From the NCBI GenBank assembly GCA_030789695.1, contig CM061142.1, forward strand, positions 46,937,987-47,001,986: a stretch of 64,000 nt of DNA, given 5' to 3'. Source of the stretch: Scilla litardierei. Taxonomy: Eukaryota; Streptophyta; Magnoliopsida; Asparagales; Asparagaceae. The notes below the pieces were generated by a model. That model saw nothing but the letters and a program-made list of their open reading frames with translations. It was not told the DNA's origin and searched no databases. The position numbers and the translations under genes are program-made. Shown here in pieces: positions 45,777 through 57,262 of this stretch (positions within the stretch are counted from its first letter, which is position 1; every line of letters starts with the position of its first letter).

Positions 45777-46694
45777 TTATTTTAAAATTCTTCGCCATAA
45801 ACATATTCCAAATATAGTCATCAAAATAGGTGAAGTATGGTGATGACAACTCCCTGAAAAATGTGCACTACGCTCGGTATGATGCGCAGTCAATGTGGAG
45901 AGTGGTAAATGATCTTGGGAAAAAACTGGGGAAGGGAATGGTTCGGGCTCCATAGAGATATTCTTTAAACCAATGTCCCTAGTCGTCTCCTCTTCCTGTT
46001 CATCCAAAATTGCTCGCTCATCCTCTACTTTGCACACACTTCCTGCCATGTCAATGTTTTCATTCGTGACTTCATCGTGACATGGCTCGCTCGGTATACC
46101 TGCAATAGAAGATAAACTCACATTAGATTCTGGAAATTGAATTTCAAAAGATTTATTTTCTTCTAAGCAAGTGGAAATCAGCTTAAGATTTTCAATAGAT
46201 TGCTGAATCTGCCGACTCCGAGCAAGGAATTTCTCTTGGAATTGATGGGACGTGGCCTCCTGTGTCTGAATAAGCAGTTGAACTTCCTCTTTCAAGTGTT
46301 GCAAAGGTACGTCTATGCTTTGCTCTCCTTGATCAAGGCTCGAAGGCTCCGTTGAATCGCACTCTGAAGTCTCTTTCATGATTTCTTCGTTCTCTTGTAA
46401 AGACTCCATGTACTTCCACGCCTTTGTCAGCGTCATGGCTCCCAAGAATTCCTGCAGCTGTGATCGTAGTCCACCTAGGAAGGACTCCATAAGCTCTTTC
46501 TTTGTAAACCTATGCTGTGGATAGCTCGATATTATGTCTGTGAACCTCCTCCAGGCCTGAAAGAAAGTTTCACAATCAGTCTGATTAAAACCAACGATCT
46601 TGAGCTTCTCCTTCATATGTTTGTGTGCAATTTCATACTCTGCATCATACGAACTGTTTGTACGATAAAAATTCATGTGTTCCAAATATTCCAT
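45777..46694 (-). CDS. Gag-like protein of family C (non-autonomous Athila-like element)
   Basis: A 305-residue open frame, starting ~110 bp after the primer site. The segment ETFFQAWRRFTDIISSYPQHRF .. LMESFLGGLRSQLQEFL (residues ~40-80) follows the pattern of the Athila/Tat capsid domain, where a W-x-R-F, a pair of basic/His residues and F-x-x-GL are usual. The rest is acidic and coiled-coil-like, with many Glu and Gln and no zinc knuckle or protease. No pol follows in the 2.3-kb interior, so the element is a gag-retaining non-autonomous derivative. An overlapping short minus-strand frame (45574-45849) may be its continuation after a frame change. Function is inferred from one conserved block only. 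Confidence 0.6.
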   Translation of the reverse strand: MEYLEHMNFYRTNSSYDAEYEIAHKHMKEKLKIVGFNQTDCETFFQAWRRFTDIISSYPQHRFTKKELMESFLGGLRSQLQEFLGAMTLTKAWKYMESLQENEEIMKETSECDSTEPSSLDQGEQSIDVPLQHLKEEVQLLIQTQEATSHQFQEKFLARSRQIQQSIENLKLISTCLEENKSFEIQFPESNVSLSSIAGIPSEPCHDEVTNENIDMAGSVCKVEDERAILDEQEEETTRDIGLKNISMEPEPFPSPVFSQDHLPLSTLTAHHTERSAHFSGSCHHHTSPILMTIFGICLWRRILK

Positions 46695-46802
46695 TTTTAA
46701 AAGAAAACAAAAAAATAATTAAAAAATCCTAGACTATAAGTGGAAGGATCTCACCGAATGTTCCTCTAAACGAACTGAAATCGTAGATCGCAAGTACTGT
46801 TG

Positions 46803-46820
46803 TCCCCGGCAACGGCGCCA
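46803..46820 (-). other. Primer-binding site, perfect tRNA-Asp match (family C)
   Basis: Plus strand CCCCGGCAACGGCGCCA is identical to the last 17 bases of plant tRNA-Asp(GTC), six bases from the LTR at 46827. It is a primer site, not a tRNA gene, since the rest of the tRNA is missing. Confidence 0.93.
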
Positions 46821-46826
46821 AAAACT

Positions 46827-49098
46827 TGCCTCGTCTCAAATGATGTGAGAACTACTCCCAAGCGCAGGAGATCGTGCAAGTAATATCCTGGTGAGTCCAG
46901 GTATCGAATCCACGGGACAACTGACCTGCAAAACTACGAACGTCAATCTGTAAAGAGTAATAATACGATGATAACCTACCACTTATCAAACACAAAGATA
47001 TAGGATCAAGAGTTTCAAATAGCAAAAGAAAATCCTACGGTATTTACGGTGACTTCGGTAGAGGTACAAATATGGGGAGTATGTGTTGGGTTTGATTTCG
47101 TTAGGGTGTGTGCAATCAATGATTATCAATACCTTTTTTATAACTGAACGTTTTGTCCGGTCAGGGCACGAGAACGTCGAAAAGTATGGCGATCAAGCGA
47201 ATAAAAACGTGCCAAAGGATTAATCACATGCAACGTCAACTTCATAAGGAAAATAAACACGCATCACAAATAAGTCCGCAAAGATCAGATTCGTCTCAAG
47301 CATGCACACGTCTCCGTATAACATACCCAAACAATAAATGACTAGGAATTGACGAAGCACGCGACTATACAATTAAAATAGGGCGAAAAGATATAGAAAT
47401 CAACAATCACGACACCCTAACTACGTCAACACCAACACATATGAGATGGATGTGCTACGGTTGTGAGTTCATTAGGAGTTTATAATCGCTGAAATATCAT
47501 GTCTTTCATATATCTCAACGCTTCACCCGGTCAAGGCGTGAAGACGTCGGAAGATGAATCGATAAAAACTAGTCAAAATAGCCGTATACGTATCACTAGC
47601 AACACTGATTTCATTAAACGATAAACGCAACAATAAGTTCAGATTAGTGAACATGAGTTGGCTAGCCTTGTCAGGGCCTAGCCATATGGGATGTAAACAA
47701 TATCGACAATAAGCAAATACCCAACAAATACGTTGTAGAAATCAATGTTACGAGCAATTTTGACATGATAATAGGGCTAAAGACATGAAATTTAGCGAAT
47801 AAATACTCCTAACTACATCACAACCATAGCACAAGGAGATTAGCCACGCATGGTGTAAAGAAAATCAGATTTCATAGCCAAATACATTGTTTTAATAGCC
47901 AAAATACAATGAAATACACCAAATACGGGGTATAAGTTCAAGAATTTATCACCAAATCTCCACTTTAGAACCCAAAACTCCCTTAGAATAGGAAGAATAG
48001 CCTCTGGAATTTTTCAGAATTTTCCCCTGGAGAAATACGCACAGTAGCCGCTCCAAAAGTCCCAAAATACGCCAGAATACCCCCAAAAACCCTAGAATAC
48101 GCTTAAATAATAGGCATTGAGGGTCTGGGGGCTTAACGGGTTCAAAACCCGCATCCATTTGCGCCTAAACCCGAACCACTCAGCCGCTTGAAATCCTGGC
48201 CGTCCGATCGCCGCGGGATTTTACCACGGCTTGACACGTGGCCAAGCGGGTTGCGAAGTTCGCCCACTTCGTTTAAATTCGAACGTAGCTCGAATTAATT
48301 TGGGCCGTTGTATCTTGATCCTATGGCTGCAAGCTCGCTCCGTTGAACGCTCCGACTTATCCTCGGATTACATCTGGACCGTCCGATCAAAAGATCGAAC
48401 GGCTACGATCTCGCCCGCTCCGCTCCACTGAGATACGTGTCGAATAAAATATCCGCCGTTGGATCATCATCCAGCGGCTCTTCGTTCGCCGCGTCACCGC
48501 ATTGCTGTGAGCTGCTCCTGGCCGTCGGATTCGAATCCGACGGTGTAAACGACGCCGCGTCGCCCGCTATCAAAGCACAGCTTCGATTTCTATTTTGTTC
48601 GTTCGATCGTGATCGGGCGATCACAACGTCGCCACGTCTCCCCATCTTCAGCAGCGTCTGGGCGAAGATGCAATCCGTCGGATCGTGATCCGACGGTCGT
48701 TAAAAATCGCGTCGGCCCGCTCGTCTTGGCCGTAGGATGAAGGCGGGAGTCGTTCTGATGCTGACACGTGTGCGCCAAGATTCGTGCGGCCGAATTTTCT
48801 TTTTATTTCTTCATTTTAAATTGTATTCTGCATTCAAAAATTTCATAGTAATTAGCACAGATCTCAGAAAAATACAAATAAATAGTCGTTGGAATCGTGA
48901 GATTGAGACCTTGCCATGAAAAATATAAAAAATGCAGAAATACTCAATAGAATTCATGTTTTGTGCACAAATCAAGTAATTTCTCTAATAATTGATGATA
49001 TTAAAAATACGAACGTATTAGAGACCAATTAAGCATCATATGAACACAAAATAGGACTAAATGGGGGGTTTAATATGCAATATTCAACCCGAATCACA
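46827..49098 (-). repeat. Family C LTR, shared copy (5' LTR of one unit and 3' LTR of the next)
   Basis: 2272 bp, closely matching 42267-44532 with scattered single-base changes. On its far side, instead of a target duplication, is the polypurine tract and interior of a further unit (49099-49255). Confidence 0.9.
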
Positions 49099-49255
49099 CC
49101 CCCCAACTAGCGTTTTGCTAGTCCCTAGCAAAAAGAGTGATGAATACGGATGATTAGTAAAATAATAATTTTATCAATTGCTTATGGCATGGTTCAATAA
49201 TACGCTTTCCAACATGATTTATACCATCAATATACATAATCCATGCACAAGATCA
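49099..49255 (-). mobile_element. Truncated second family C unit (interior 3' end)
   Basis: 157 bp matching 44533-44690 almost base for base (CCCCCCAACTAGCG .. TGCACAAGATCA). It then stops abruptly at the junction with Tat-like DNA at 49256. Confidence 0.9.
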
Positions 49256-49488
49256 CCCCCTCAGAAGAAGAGCTTTGGCTGATTGGGAGGGAGATCGAGA
49301 GCTTGACCCATCAACATGTGCACTCGACCTTTCGGCACAGGCGCTCGTCCTTTTAGCGCTTCTTTTTCTCTTCCGTTGCTCCCTCCAGACTCGATCCATT
49401 CCAGAATCACCACTCCGTCAGTTTCCGTTAGTCATATCTACAGACCACGGATATAATTATCGCGAGTGGCAAAGATAAAGACATAGGG

Positions 49489-50260
49489 TCAAAATACAGT
49501 ACCCATGCTCCACAAAAGGGTCGTCAACGTATGATTATCCAACAGATACGGAGTCGACCTCTCTTGCCTCGATCGACCCAGAAGAAGCTTCACCGCCTCA
49601 GCCTCGCCCGGCGACAACCTGGCTCTGACCTCCTCCGATGATAACATAGACTCTTCCGCAAGCTCAGGATTCAGAGAACTCCAACTATTGAGCAACAGTC
49701 CCAGGTCGGAAAGGACGACAAACACAAAGGTGTCCTTCCACCCAGGGTCGAAAATCGGAAGGTCGTATATGAGCCTCACTCTCGAGCGAGCAGCGAAATG
49801 GTACCACACTCGGTAAGGGTCGGATATTATCCAAAAGAAGTACCTGAATAGTCCAAGGGATGGTCGAACCCCACAGAGCTCACATAGCACGATGAAGCCA
49901 ACTGAGGGGGGAAAAGCTTGGGGAGCGAGCCTACAAATGGAAAGCTCCGAAGAGCACAGAACCTCTACGATGAAGGGATGAAGAGGAAACCGGAGTCTTA
50001 AGCGAAAATCTTTAAGATACACCCCAACCTCACTCTTCCGTGGAAAACACACTCTCTCATCCGAATCAGGCACTCTAACCCTAAAAAATGACAGAAACAA
50101 CCTCGCCAGACCTCAGCAGTCAGATCAAGGAAAAACCTAGGGGCCATCTCTAAGATGACTTCAGGAACCTTCAAGCTCTGATCCCTCCGGTGAATGGCAA
50201 GGTCTGGTTCAATCCAAACTCCTTTTCCCTTTCCAGGAACTTTCTCGCATCGAGGGGGCC
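49489..50260 (-). pseudogene. Antisense ORF of a Tat-like Gypsy element (Transposase_28-like), main part
   Basis: Minus-strand open frame of ~203 residues (from 50100) with the segment YLKDFRLRLRFPLHPFIVEVL, a P-x-x-F-x-x-x-G pattern, ELCGVRPSLGLFRYFFWI and YHFAARSRVRLI. This is the pattern of the plant family called putative gypsy-type transposon (Pfam Transposase_28). Its function is unknown. Upstream sequence continues toward 50260, where a Copia element has inserted; the start of the gene lies on the far side (57911). A frame change or intron occurs near 50090. Antisense extra ORFs near the 3' LTR are known from Tat-lineage elements, and the Tat-like 3' LTR on the plus strand at 58270 fits that. 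Confidence 0.65.
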
Positions 50261-50265
50261 GAAGG

Positions 50266-50871
50266 TGTTGGATCCTGCCAAAACAGAGTTAGGATCGATA
50301 AATGAAGTTGAGACTTACGCTTGCGTATGCGGCACGGTAGTCTACGAACTTCGCCTTCGGATTCGCCACGACGGATCGAGTCTTCTCACAAACGGAGTAA
50401 GGCTACTAAATCCACAATCTAAATCTCTACTTTTAGATTAAGAACTTGGATAAAGGGAGAGGAAGTATTTCGGCAGAGCTTCGCTAGAATGAAAATGCAT
50501 GCAAGAATGCCATGCAAAAGTGTAAGGAAATGGCTAACCCTTGGGTCTTATTTATAGCCCCCAAGGTAGTTATTTTAGGAGTAATTGTTCCTTTGGAACA
50601 ATTTAACTAAGGTGTACCATCGTACATGGCATATTATAAGCTTAAGTTGTACCATATGCATGGTACAATATAAGCTTAAGATATTACCCCTTTATTAGCC
50701 ATATGTCGCATGCACTTATGCACATATAATGCGACTTTCCCATCAATCTAGAGATCCTCTCCGCAAGGGAACATATTCCCTTTGCACACGACTTCGTGTA
50801 CGCGACGTTCGAGGTCCGTATTCCCTCATACATCCCCTACAAGGGTGTACTAACGGCTTCCATATCCAACA
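50266..50871 (-). repeat. 3' LTR of the complete Copia element
   Basis: 606 bp, TGTTGGATCC .. CATATCCAACA. It is flanked on the left by the target duplication GAAGG (50261-50265) and on the right by a pyrimidine tract (polypurine tract reversed, TCTCCCACT). Relative to the 5' LTR it carries 15 extra bases near 50520. Confidence 0.95.
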
Positions 50872-51887
50872 TCTCCCACTCACACTTGAGGGGATTGTAA
50901 GAGAACGTCTTTCTCTTAGTTCTTTCATCTATCATACCAAGAAATAGCCCGTGCGACCGTCATACGCGTAGAGTCTGTTGTTGTGCACTTGTTAGAGATA
51001 CACAACAACCTTGAAGGTGCAAAGTTGAGTAGTTCAACGCATGCTTTACCCTAGATTATTTCTTCACATTTCTTATACTTTATATTCAACAATTGAATCC
51101 CATCTGGATTACAATTGGCTGGCCAGCTTTGAATCATTAAAGTCCAAATGTGAATATGAAATCAATCTTCCTCTTCTTGCGAACCTTCTGATCTTGACTA
51201 GACTCGCTTTTCTAAAGTTCCCCGCCGAGCCGAATTATGATAGCTCATAAGTAACACTCTAAGATAGCGATCATCTCGTCAAATCTAAAGGAACCAATTG
51301 GAGTCCTTGAGGGTAAGAGTTAAGGCCCATATGGCCTTTGAGTCTCACATAATAGCAAATACTATTGCTACTAACTCAGTGGTCGAAAAACATACGTGGT
51401 ATGAACACGTATTACAACATCGCACCTTTCCCAGGGAGTGTATGTCTCAATGATGTTGTAAGGATGATGATCAGGCACCACATTGTCTAACTTTGAGTCC
51501 CTTATTCTACTTAAATAGTCCTTTGGACTCACATCCCGCATTTAGACAGATAGGATTTCCAAAAAATCCTCTTAGATCTTTTGTAAGCATCCATATGATG
51601 CAGATCTTTCATGCGACCATTTTGTTTAAGTCATGACTCTTAAATCATCCGTCTGATGATTTTGACTTCAAACAGGTCTCATCTCTATTCCATCCGTCTG
51701 ATAGAATAAGGCGGTTGCTCATGTGAGAGAGCCAACCTCAATCTGTCCGACATACTAGAATTCAGCTGAGATTTCAAAAATGTACACAAACATTTCTTAA
51801 GAAATTCATATGCAATGTTTGAAAAAGAACTTATTCTTTTATTAATTTTTGATCATTTACAGACATGGGAATTTACATTGGTACAAC
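50872..51887 (-). mobile_element. Copia element, 3' non-coding region
   Basis: Between the RNase H remnant and the 3' LTR; no ORF of note. Contains related motifs such as CCATCCGTCTGAT and CATCCGTCTGATG (51645-51705). Confidence 0.6.
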
Positions 51888-54774
51888 TCAGCTCTTACGC
51901 AATCCTTGAGATGATAAGTGTTTGTAAAACACATTTCTGGGGATCGCTTTCGTAAGCTGATCCTCTATCATCTCATGCGTAGATATGTACCATATGTCTA
52001 CCTTCTTGGTTTTATCATAGTCTTTTGCAAATTCGTATCGGATATCAATGTGTTTGATCTTACAAGACACATTATCCTCTTTAACCGCTTTCCAGTGTAC
52101 TTGCCCTGTATTGGATTGGTAACAGCTTACCATTTCCAACGGCAAAAACAGATGTCCGGTCTCGTACACACCATAGCGTACATAAGACTATCAACTGCAC
52201 TGGAATATGGAACTTTTTCCATAATTTCCTTTTCCTTTTGGTTCTTTGGACACGATTCCAGATATAAATTATCGCATATGCTTATATGAATATCAATGGA
52301 CTTGCAGTCATGCATATTAAATCGTTCTAGAACCTTCTTTATATAAGTCTCCTGTGAAAGAGAAAGAAGTTTCTTCGAACGATTCCTTGAAATCTTAACT
52401 CCAAGGATATATAGGGATTGTCCTATGCCTTTCATCTCAAATACTGATGAAAGCCAAGCCTTGATACTCATCACAAAGCCCTTGTCATTTCTGGTTATTA
52501 AAATGTCATCTACATATAGAGACATGATAATATACTTGCTTTTAATCCTCTTGATATGTACTCAGTTATCTTCATCAAGCATGGTAAAATCCATTTGATA
52601 AGACAACTTCTTGAAATCGTATATACCATTGCCTCGAGGATTATTTAAGACCATATATGGACTTACGAAGTTTACAAACCTTATGTTCGTTTCCTTCTTT
52701 TACAAACCATGTTGGTTGTTCCATACAGATCTCCTCGTCCAATTCTCCATTGAGAAAGGCAGTCTTTACATCCATCTGATGTAATTCGAGGTTTAAGCAA
52801 GCTACCATTGCCAGAATCAGGCGAATCGAGGTAAAACGCACAACAGGTGAGAAGGTCTCTTCGTAGTCTATCCCTTCCTGTTGCGTAAAACCTTTCGCGA
52901 CAAGGCGAGCTTTATATCTATTTATAGAGCCATCAGCCTTATGCTTGATCTTGAGAACCCATTTGTTCCCAATTGCTCTATATCCTCTGGGTAAGTTAAC
53001 TAAGTCCCAGACTTGGTTAACTTTCATGGATTTCAATTCCTCCTTCATCGCTTCCATCCATTTGTCTTTTGCAGGGCATGATACGGCCTGTTTGAAAGTA
53101 GCAGGCTCGTCATCATCTTGTAGTAAAGTCATAAAGGTTTGCGGAAATTCATCCTAAAATCTTAGAGGAGCCAACCTTGTACGACTACTACGTCGTATTT
53201 GAGATTCTTCAAGTCCTTGTTGACTCGAATTTAGATCAATTCTAATATCACTCCCACTTGGAATGTCGTTAGAATTGCTCCCACTTGGATCATTATTCCC
53301 GTATGGAATAGGATATCGTCATTCGTATAATCCATTGGTGAAGGTTGAAACGTATTTTCGTTTTCACCAAGCATTCTCACACTCGAATGAGGTAATCCTT
53401 CTTGATCATAAATCTCAAATAGAGATAAGTCCTGACTTATCTCACCCTGTCTTGGAAACTCGTTTTCCAAGAAAGTGACATCCCTCGACTCAAACTCAAT
53501 TAGCCCACCATTGTCTTCCTGACTAACAAAAACATAACCTTTGGAGTTTTCTGCGTATCGTATAAAGATACATTTCCTTCCCCTTGGCCCAAGTTTGCCA
53601 TACTTATGGGAGGAAATACGTGCGTAGAATGCACAACCCCAAGGTTTCAAAATGTTTTAAGTCAGGGAACCTTTGGTTCTACAACTAACAAGGAGTGGAG
53701 CTAACTGATTTCGAGGGTACGCGGTTTAAAATGAAAGCGGCCGTTAATAATGCATCACCCCAAAAGGTGATTGGCAAGTTAGCTTGCACCATCATTGAAC
53801 GGACCATTTCCATTAAAGTCCTATTTCTCCTTTCTGCAACACCGTTTTGTTGAGGAGTATAAGGCATAGTTACCTGATGTACTATGCCTTTTTCATCACA
53901 AAGTTTCTTAAAACTTGTTGATTGATATTCACCGCCCCTATCGGTTCGCAAGATCTTAACCTTGCGATCTAATTGATTCTCCACTAAACTCATATAGTTT
54001 TTAAAGCAAGCCAAAGCTTCACTTTTGTGGGATATCAAATAGATATGTCCGAATCAGGTGAAATCATCAATAAAAGTGATGAAATAGGACTTTCCGCGTC
54101 TTGTCTTGACATTCATCGGACCTCATATGTCCGAATGGATAAGCTGTAATGGAACCTCGGCCCTTGTGCCGGTTCCAAACGGCTTGCGACAAGATTTCCC
54201 CACAAGGCAATGTACGCAGGTCAACATTTCAACCTTTGAAACATTTGATAGAAGGCCACGTTTGGCAAATCTATCTATACGCGTTGGTCCAATATGACCA
54301 AGCCTTGTGTGCCAACAAATTATATTAGACTCATTAGTCAAAGAATTTGTCACAAGGAAATATTCATTACATGAGGAATCATACTTTGTACTTATTACAA
54401 TAAATCCTTTGAAATACAAACCCAGTACCAATAAAGGAATTATTACAAAATAGGTCCATATTACAATCATGAAGGAACCAACTATAACCAAGACCCATTA
54501 AATTGACCACAGTTTTAATATTCATTTGAATATATGGAATGAAGAGAATATCATGAAGTAGGAGAGTGCGGCCGTTGTCCAAGACTAGCTTGCGAGTCCC
54601 AACGCCTTTCACTTCAACACGTGTGTTGTTTCCTACATTGATCCACTTCATTCCTTGGGGTATCCGTTGATACTCCACGAAGGACCGTCTGTCCTTTGCT
54701 ATGTGGTCGGTGGCACCTGAATCAATTATCCCAAAATGGATTAGATTCCACAAGAAATATTGAACTAGAAACAC
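51888..54774 (-). pseudogene. Copia pol remnant with truncated RNase H
   Basis: Minus-strand pol in broken frames. Protease: IDSGATDHIAKDRRSF (about 54730). Pre-integrase: CWHTRLGHIGPTRI .. CVHCLVGKSCRKPF (54330-54180). Integrase: RTDRGGEYQS, TPQQNGVAERRNRTLMEM (53950-53800). RT: IGNKWVLKIKHKADG, QMDVKTAFLNGELDEE (52970-52730) and the YVDD box (52520-52510), with a stop between the halves. After SLMYAMVCTRPDIC (about 52150) the sequence passes almost directly to KHIDIRYEFAKD (about 52060). Most of RNase H, including its catalytic acidic residues, is therefore deleted. The tail QLTKAIPRNVFYKHL ends at about 51900. This copy cannot replicate by itself. Confidence 0.88.
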
Positions 54775-55651
54775 ATATGTAACTAGTATTACAAGTTACC
54801 TCGTCACTTCCACTCGTACACGAACGAGCATAGTGACTGAGCTTGTTGCATTTGAAGCACTTGATCGTTTTCAAGTCTTTCTTCTTGTGCCATTTCTTGT
54901 GCCCACCCTTATGTTTGGGTTCCTTGGTAGACTCAGGTTGCTTATTACGTTCATTAGAAGACTTCGAACGATCTTTACGTTTCTTTCCCCTGTGTGAGGA
55001 ACTAGCAACCATGTGCACTTCTGCACTTGGCTTGGCAGCCGCAAGCCGATCTTCCTCTAATTCGAGGTGCTTGGAAACATCGTTGAAGGTATTGATGCTC
55101 TCATTATGAGTGAGATGCATCTTCATCTGATCCCACCCATTTGGTAGGGAACGTATGACTGCTTGGATTTGTTGCTCATCTGTGAGCACATGACCTGCAT
55201 CCTTTAACTCCGAGATAAGGTTCGCCATATGTCGCAGATGTTTCCCCATGGAATGATCTGGACGTTTCTTATATGTATCGAACCTTATAGTTAAGGCGCG
55301 AAGTTTGGACACCGATGTGCCACCGAACTTCTCCTCTAGCTTGGACCATATGTCCATGGCTAGGTCATGTTCTCGGAAGATGCGCATTATGTCATCAGCC
55401 ATACTGCTTAATAACGTAATGCGCGCTATCTTGTTCTTCCGAGACCAAGCATCAAAAGCTTCCTTGTCTCGTCGGTGTTGGGCCGTAGTGCCCAACTCGG
55501 GTTCAATCATAACGTTCTTTAGAGTTTCGAGCACTTCTTGCTCCTCTAGAACGTATTGTATCTTGATGGACCAAAGTTTGTAATTATCGCCGTTGAGTTT
55601 TTCACCTCTGTTTAACTCAGCGACGATATTCTTTGAAGCGGAAGACATTTT
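54722..55651 (-). CDS. Copia gag protein
   Basis: Open frame of 309 residues starting MSSASKNIVAELNRGEKLNG; the ATG at 55651 was chosen because this is the usual family start and 15 upstream in-frame residues look unrelated. Residues ~20-190 form the UBN2-like capsid domain (DNYKLWSIKIQYVL, SKLEEKFGGTSVSKLRALTI, DEQQIQAVIRSLPNGWDQM). A Lys-rich linker follows. The zinc knuckle CFKCNKLSHYARSC (about 54870-54830) has Ser where Gly is usual before His. The frame stops at 54722 shortly after, while protease lies in another frame. Gag itself is intact. Confidence 0.85.
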   Translation of the reverse strand, partial: KMSSASKNIVAELNRGEKLNGDNYKLWSIKIQYVLEEQEVLETLKNVMIEPELGTTAQHRRDKEAFDAWSRKNKIARITLLSSMADDIMRIFREHDLAMDIWSKLEEKFGGTSVSKLRALTIRFDTYKKRPDHSMGKHLRHMANLISELKDAGHVLTDEQQIQAVIRSLPNGWDQMKMHLTHNESINTFNDVSKHLELEEDRLAAAKPSAEVHMVASSSHRGKKRKDRSKSSNERNKQPESTKEPKHKGGHKKWHKKKDLKTIKCFKCNKLSHYARSCTSGSDEVTCNTSYICVSSSIFLVESNPFWDN

Positions 55652-57244
55652 ACTTTTAAAATGCTGCAAAAGACACAAAACCGAAAGTTTGATCAAAACA
55701 TTGCATAAAAATTCTTAAAATATAACTCCCACTTGAAATGATAATAGAATATCCCATTTGGATAGTTCTAAAAATTCAAATCCCACTTGGAATTATATTA
55801 TATTTGATAAGTTACTTTCGAAAAATATTGAAGATGTTGTTCTAGAATCGAAAAGGTCTCTATGATTCCAATCACCATCTAGAACAACCTTCAATATTCC
55901 CCCATCACTTATCAAACAATCGTACTCTTATAGTACTTCGCAGCGGAAAATTACTTTTGAAAAAAAAACATATCTTTCAAAATGGAATAGGTGAGAGTTT
56001 GCGCAAATAATTTTAGCGCAACAATTGCCAAGCCACGAGACCTGTTCTACACACCCATGGGTTAGATAACCATGGCCGGATCGTGGTAGGACTTGGAATT
56101 CTAAATTGCGCTATCCCGATTAAGGACGGGACATAACCTATTTGAAAACATCTTTTTCAAAAAAAATTTAAAATACATTGGCTAATCTCCGTAGAGTAGA
56201 GCACAACGTCATAAGTACATTGGCTAATCTCCGTAGAGTAGAGCACAATGACATGGCTAATCTCGCATGAAGTAGAGCACTATGGCTAATCTTCAAGGAG
56301 TAGAGCCCAAGGAAAAACTTCATTAAAATGTTAGCCCCGTATGGGCTAGTCGGCACTGTGGTTAGCCCCGTATGGGCTAATCGTCACATTCGAGTTTGAC
56401 CAAGGCCTTTTGTCACCCCGTATGGGTCAGTCGGCAAGTTTGCGATCGACCAAGACCTTCTGCCGGATTGGTCGACCAAAACAACCAAATTGGTCGACCA
56501 ATTATTTGGTCTGCAACTTCTCCCGGCCAGGGCCTCTGCCCTGGCCGGCCAGGGGCCCTGGCCCCCTCGGCCAGGGCCTCTTCCCTGGCCGAGGCCGGCC
56601 AGGGCGCCAGCCCTGGCCTCTGCCAGGGCCGGCCAGGCCGGCCCCTGGCCTTGGCCGGGGCCGGCCACTGCCGGCCTGGCCATGGCCGGCCATGGCTTGG
56701 CCATGGCCGGTCATGGCCATTGCCATTTTTGCCTTGGCCGGCCATGGCCCTTTGGCCATGGCCGGCCTCCCCTTGTGTGGGGTGGCCGTACACCCCCGCC
56801 GGTGGGGGTTTCCGCGGTGGTTATTGGCCGTAGCCAACCCCCTCCGCATGGGGAGGGGTGTGCATGGCCTTCATAGCCCATTTGGCCATGGTGCACATGC
56901 ACTAAAATTCATCTTCCCCGATGGGAATAACCACCACCTTCTTCCTCGATGAAGCACCCGTTCGTCGATGAAGCACCCGTTCGTCGAGAAAGTGGTTATT
57001 TTCTAATGGCCGTGTGCCAAAGATGAAAAATAACATACTACGTGAATGGTCGGTTCTTCCCGTCACGGAGAGTTCCTACCATATCCGTAATGATAAGAGA
57101 CCCTAACGTGAAAAGAACAACCGCTGCGTTCTCTCCGTCACGAAGCGTTCCTACCATATCCGTAATGGTAGGATACCCATTCGTGAAAAAGACAACGACT
57201 CGTTCATAGTTTCGACGGGGCGGCGGTTTGACCGGGGCGAACCC
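55652..57244 (-). mobile_element. Copia element, unusually long leader with GC-rich repeats
   Basis: About 1.6 kb between gag and the primer site. It contains CTAATCTCCGTAGAGTAGAGCACAA repeats (56180-56310), GTATGGGCTA repeats (56335-56430), a GGCC-rich block (56515-56790), a 20-bp duplication CGATGAAGCACCCGTTCGT (56946-56985) and two copies of a ~78-bp repeat with CCTACCATATCCGTAATG (57055-57190). The long open frames in the GC block occur on both strands in several phases and are not genes. Confidence 0.75.
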
Positions 57245-57261
57245 GTATGGCTTTGATACCA
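57245..57261 (-). other. Primer-binding site, initiator tRNA-Met (Copia)
   Basis: Reading minus, TGGTATCAAAGCC is the initiator tRNA-Met complement with one mismatch, two bases from the LTR end. Confidence 0.9.
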
Positions 57262-57262
57262 A

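Noticed and set aside
46803..46820. Possible tRNA-Asp gene
   Set aside because: Only the last 17 bases of the tRNA are present, beside an LTR, so this is a primer-binding site.
56396..56952. Six overlapping open frames of 100-180 codons
   Set aside because: Artifacts of a GGCC-repeat block lacking stop codons, located in a Copia leader.
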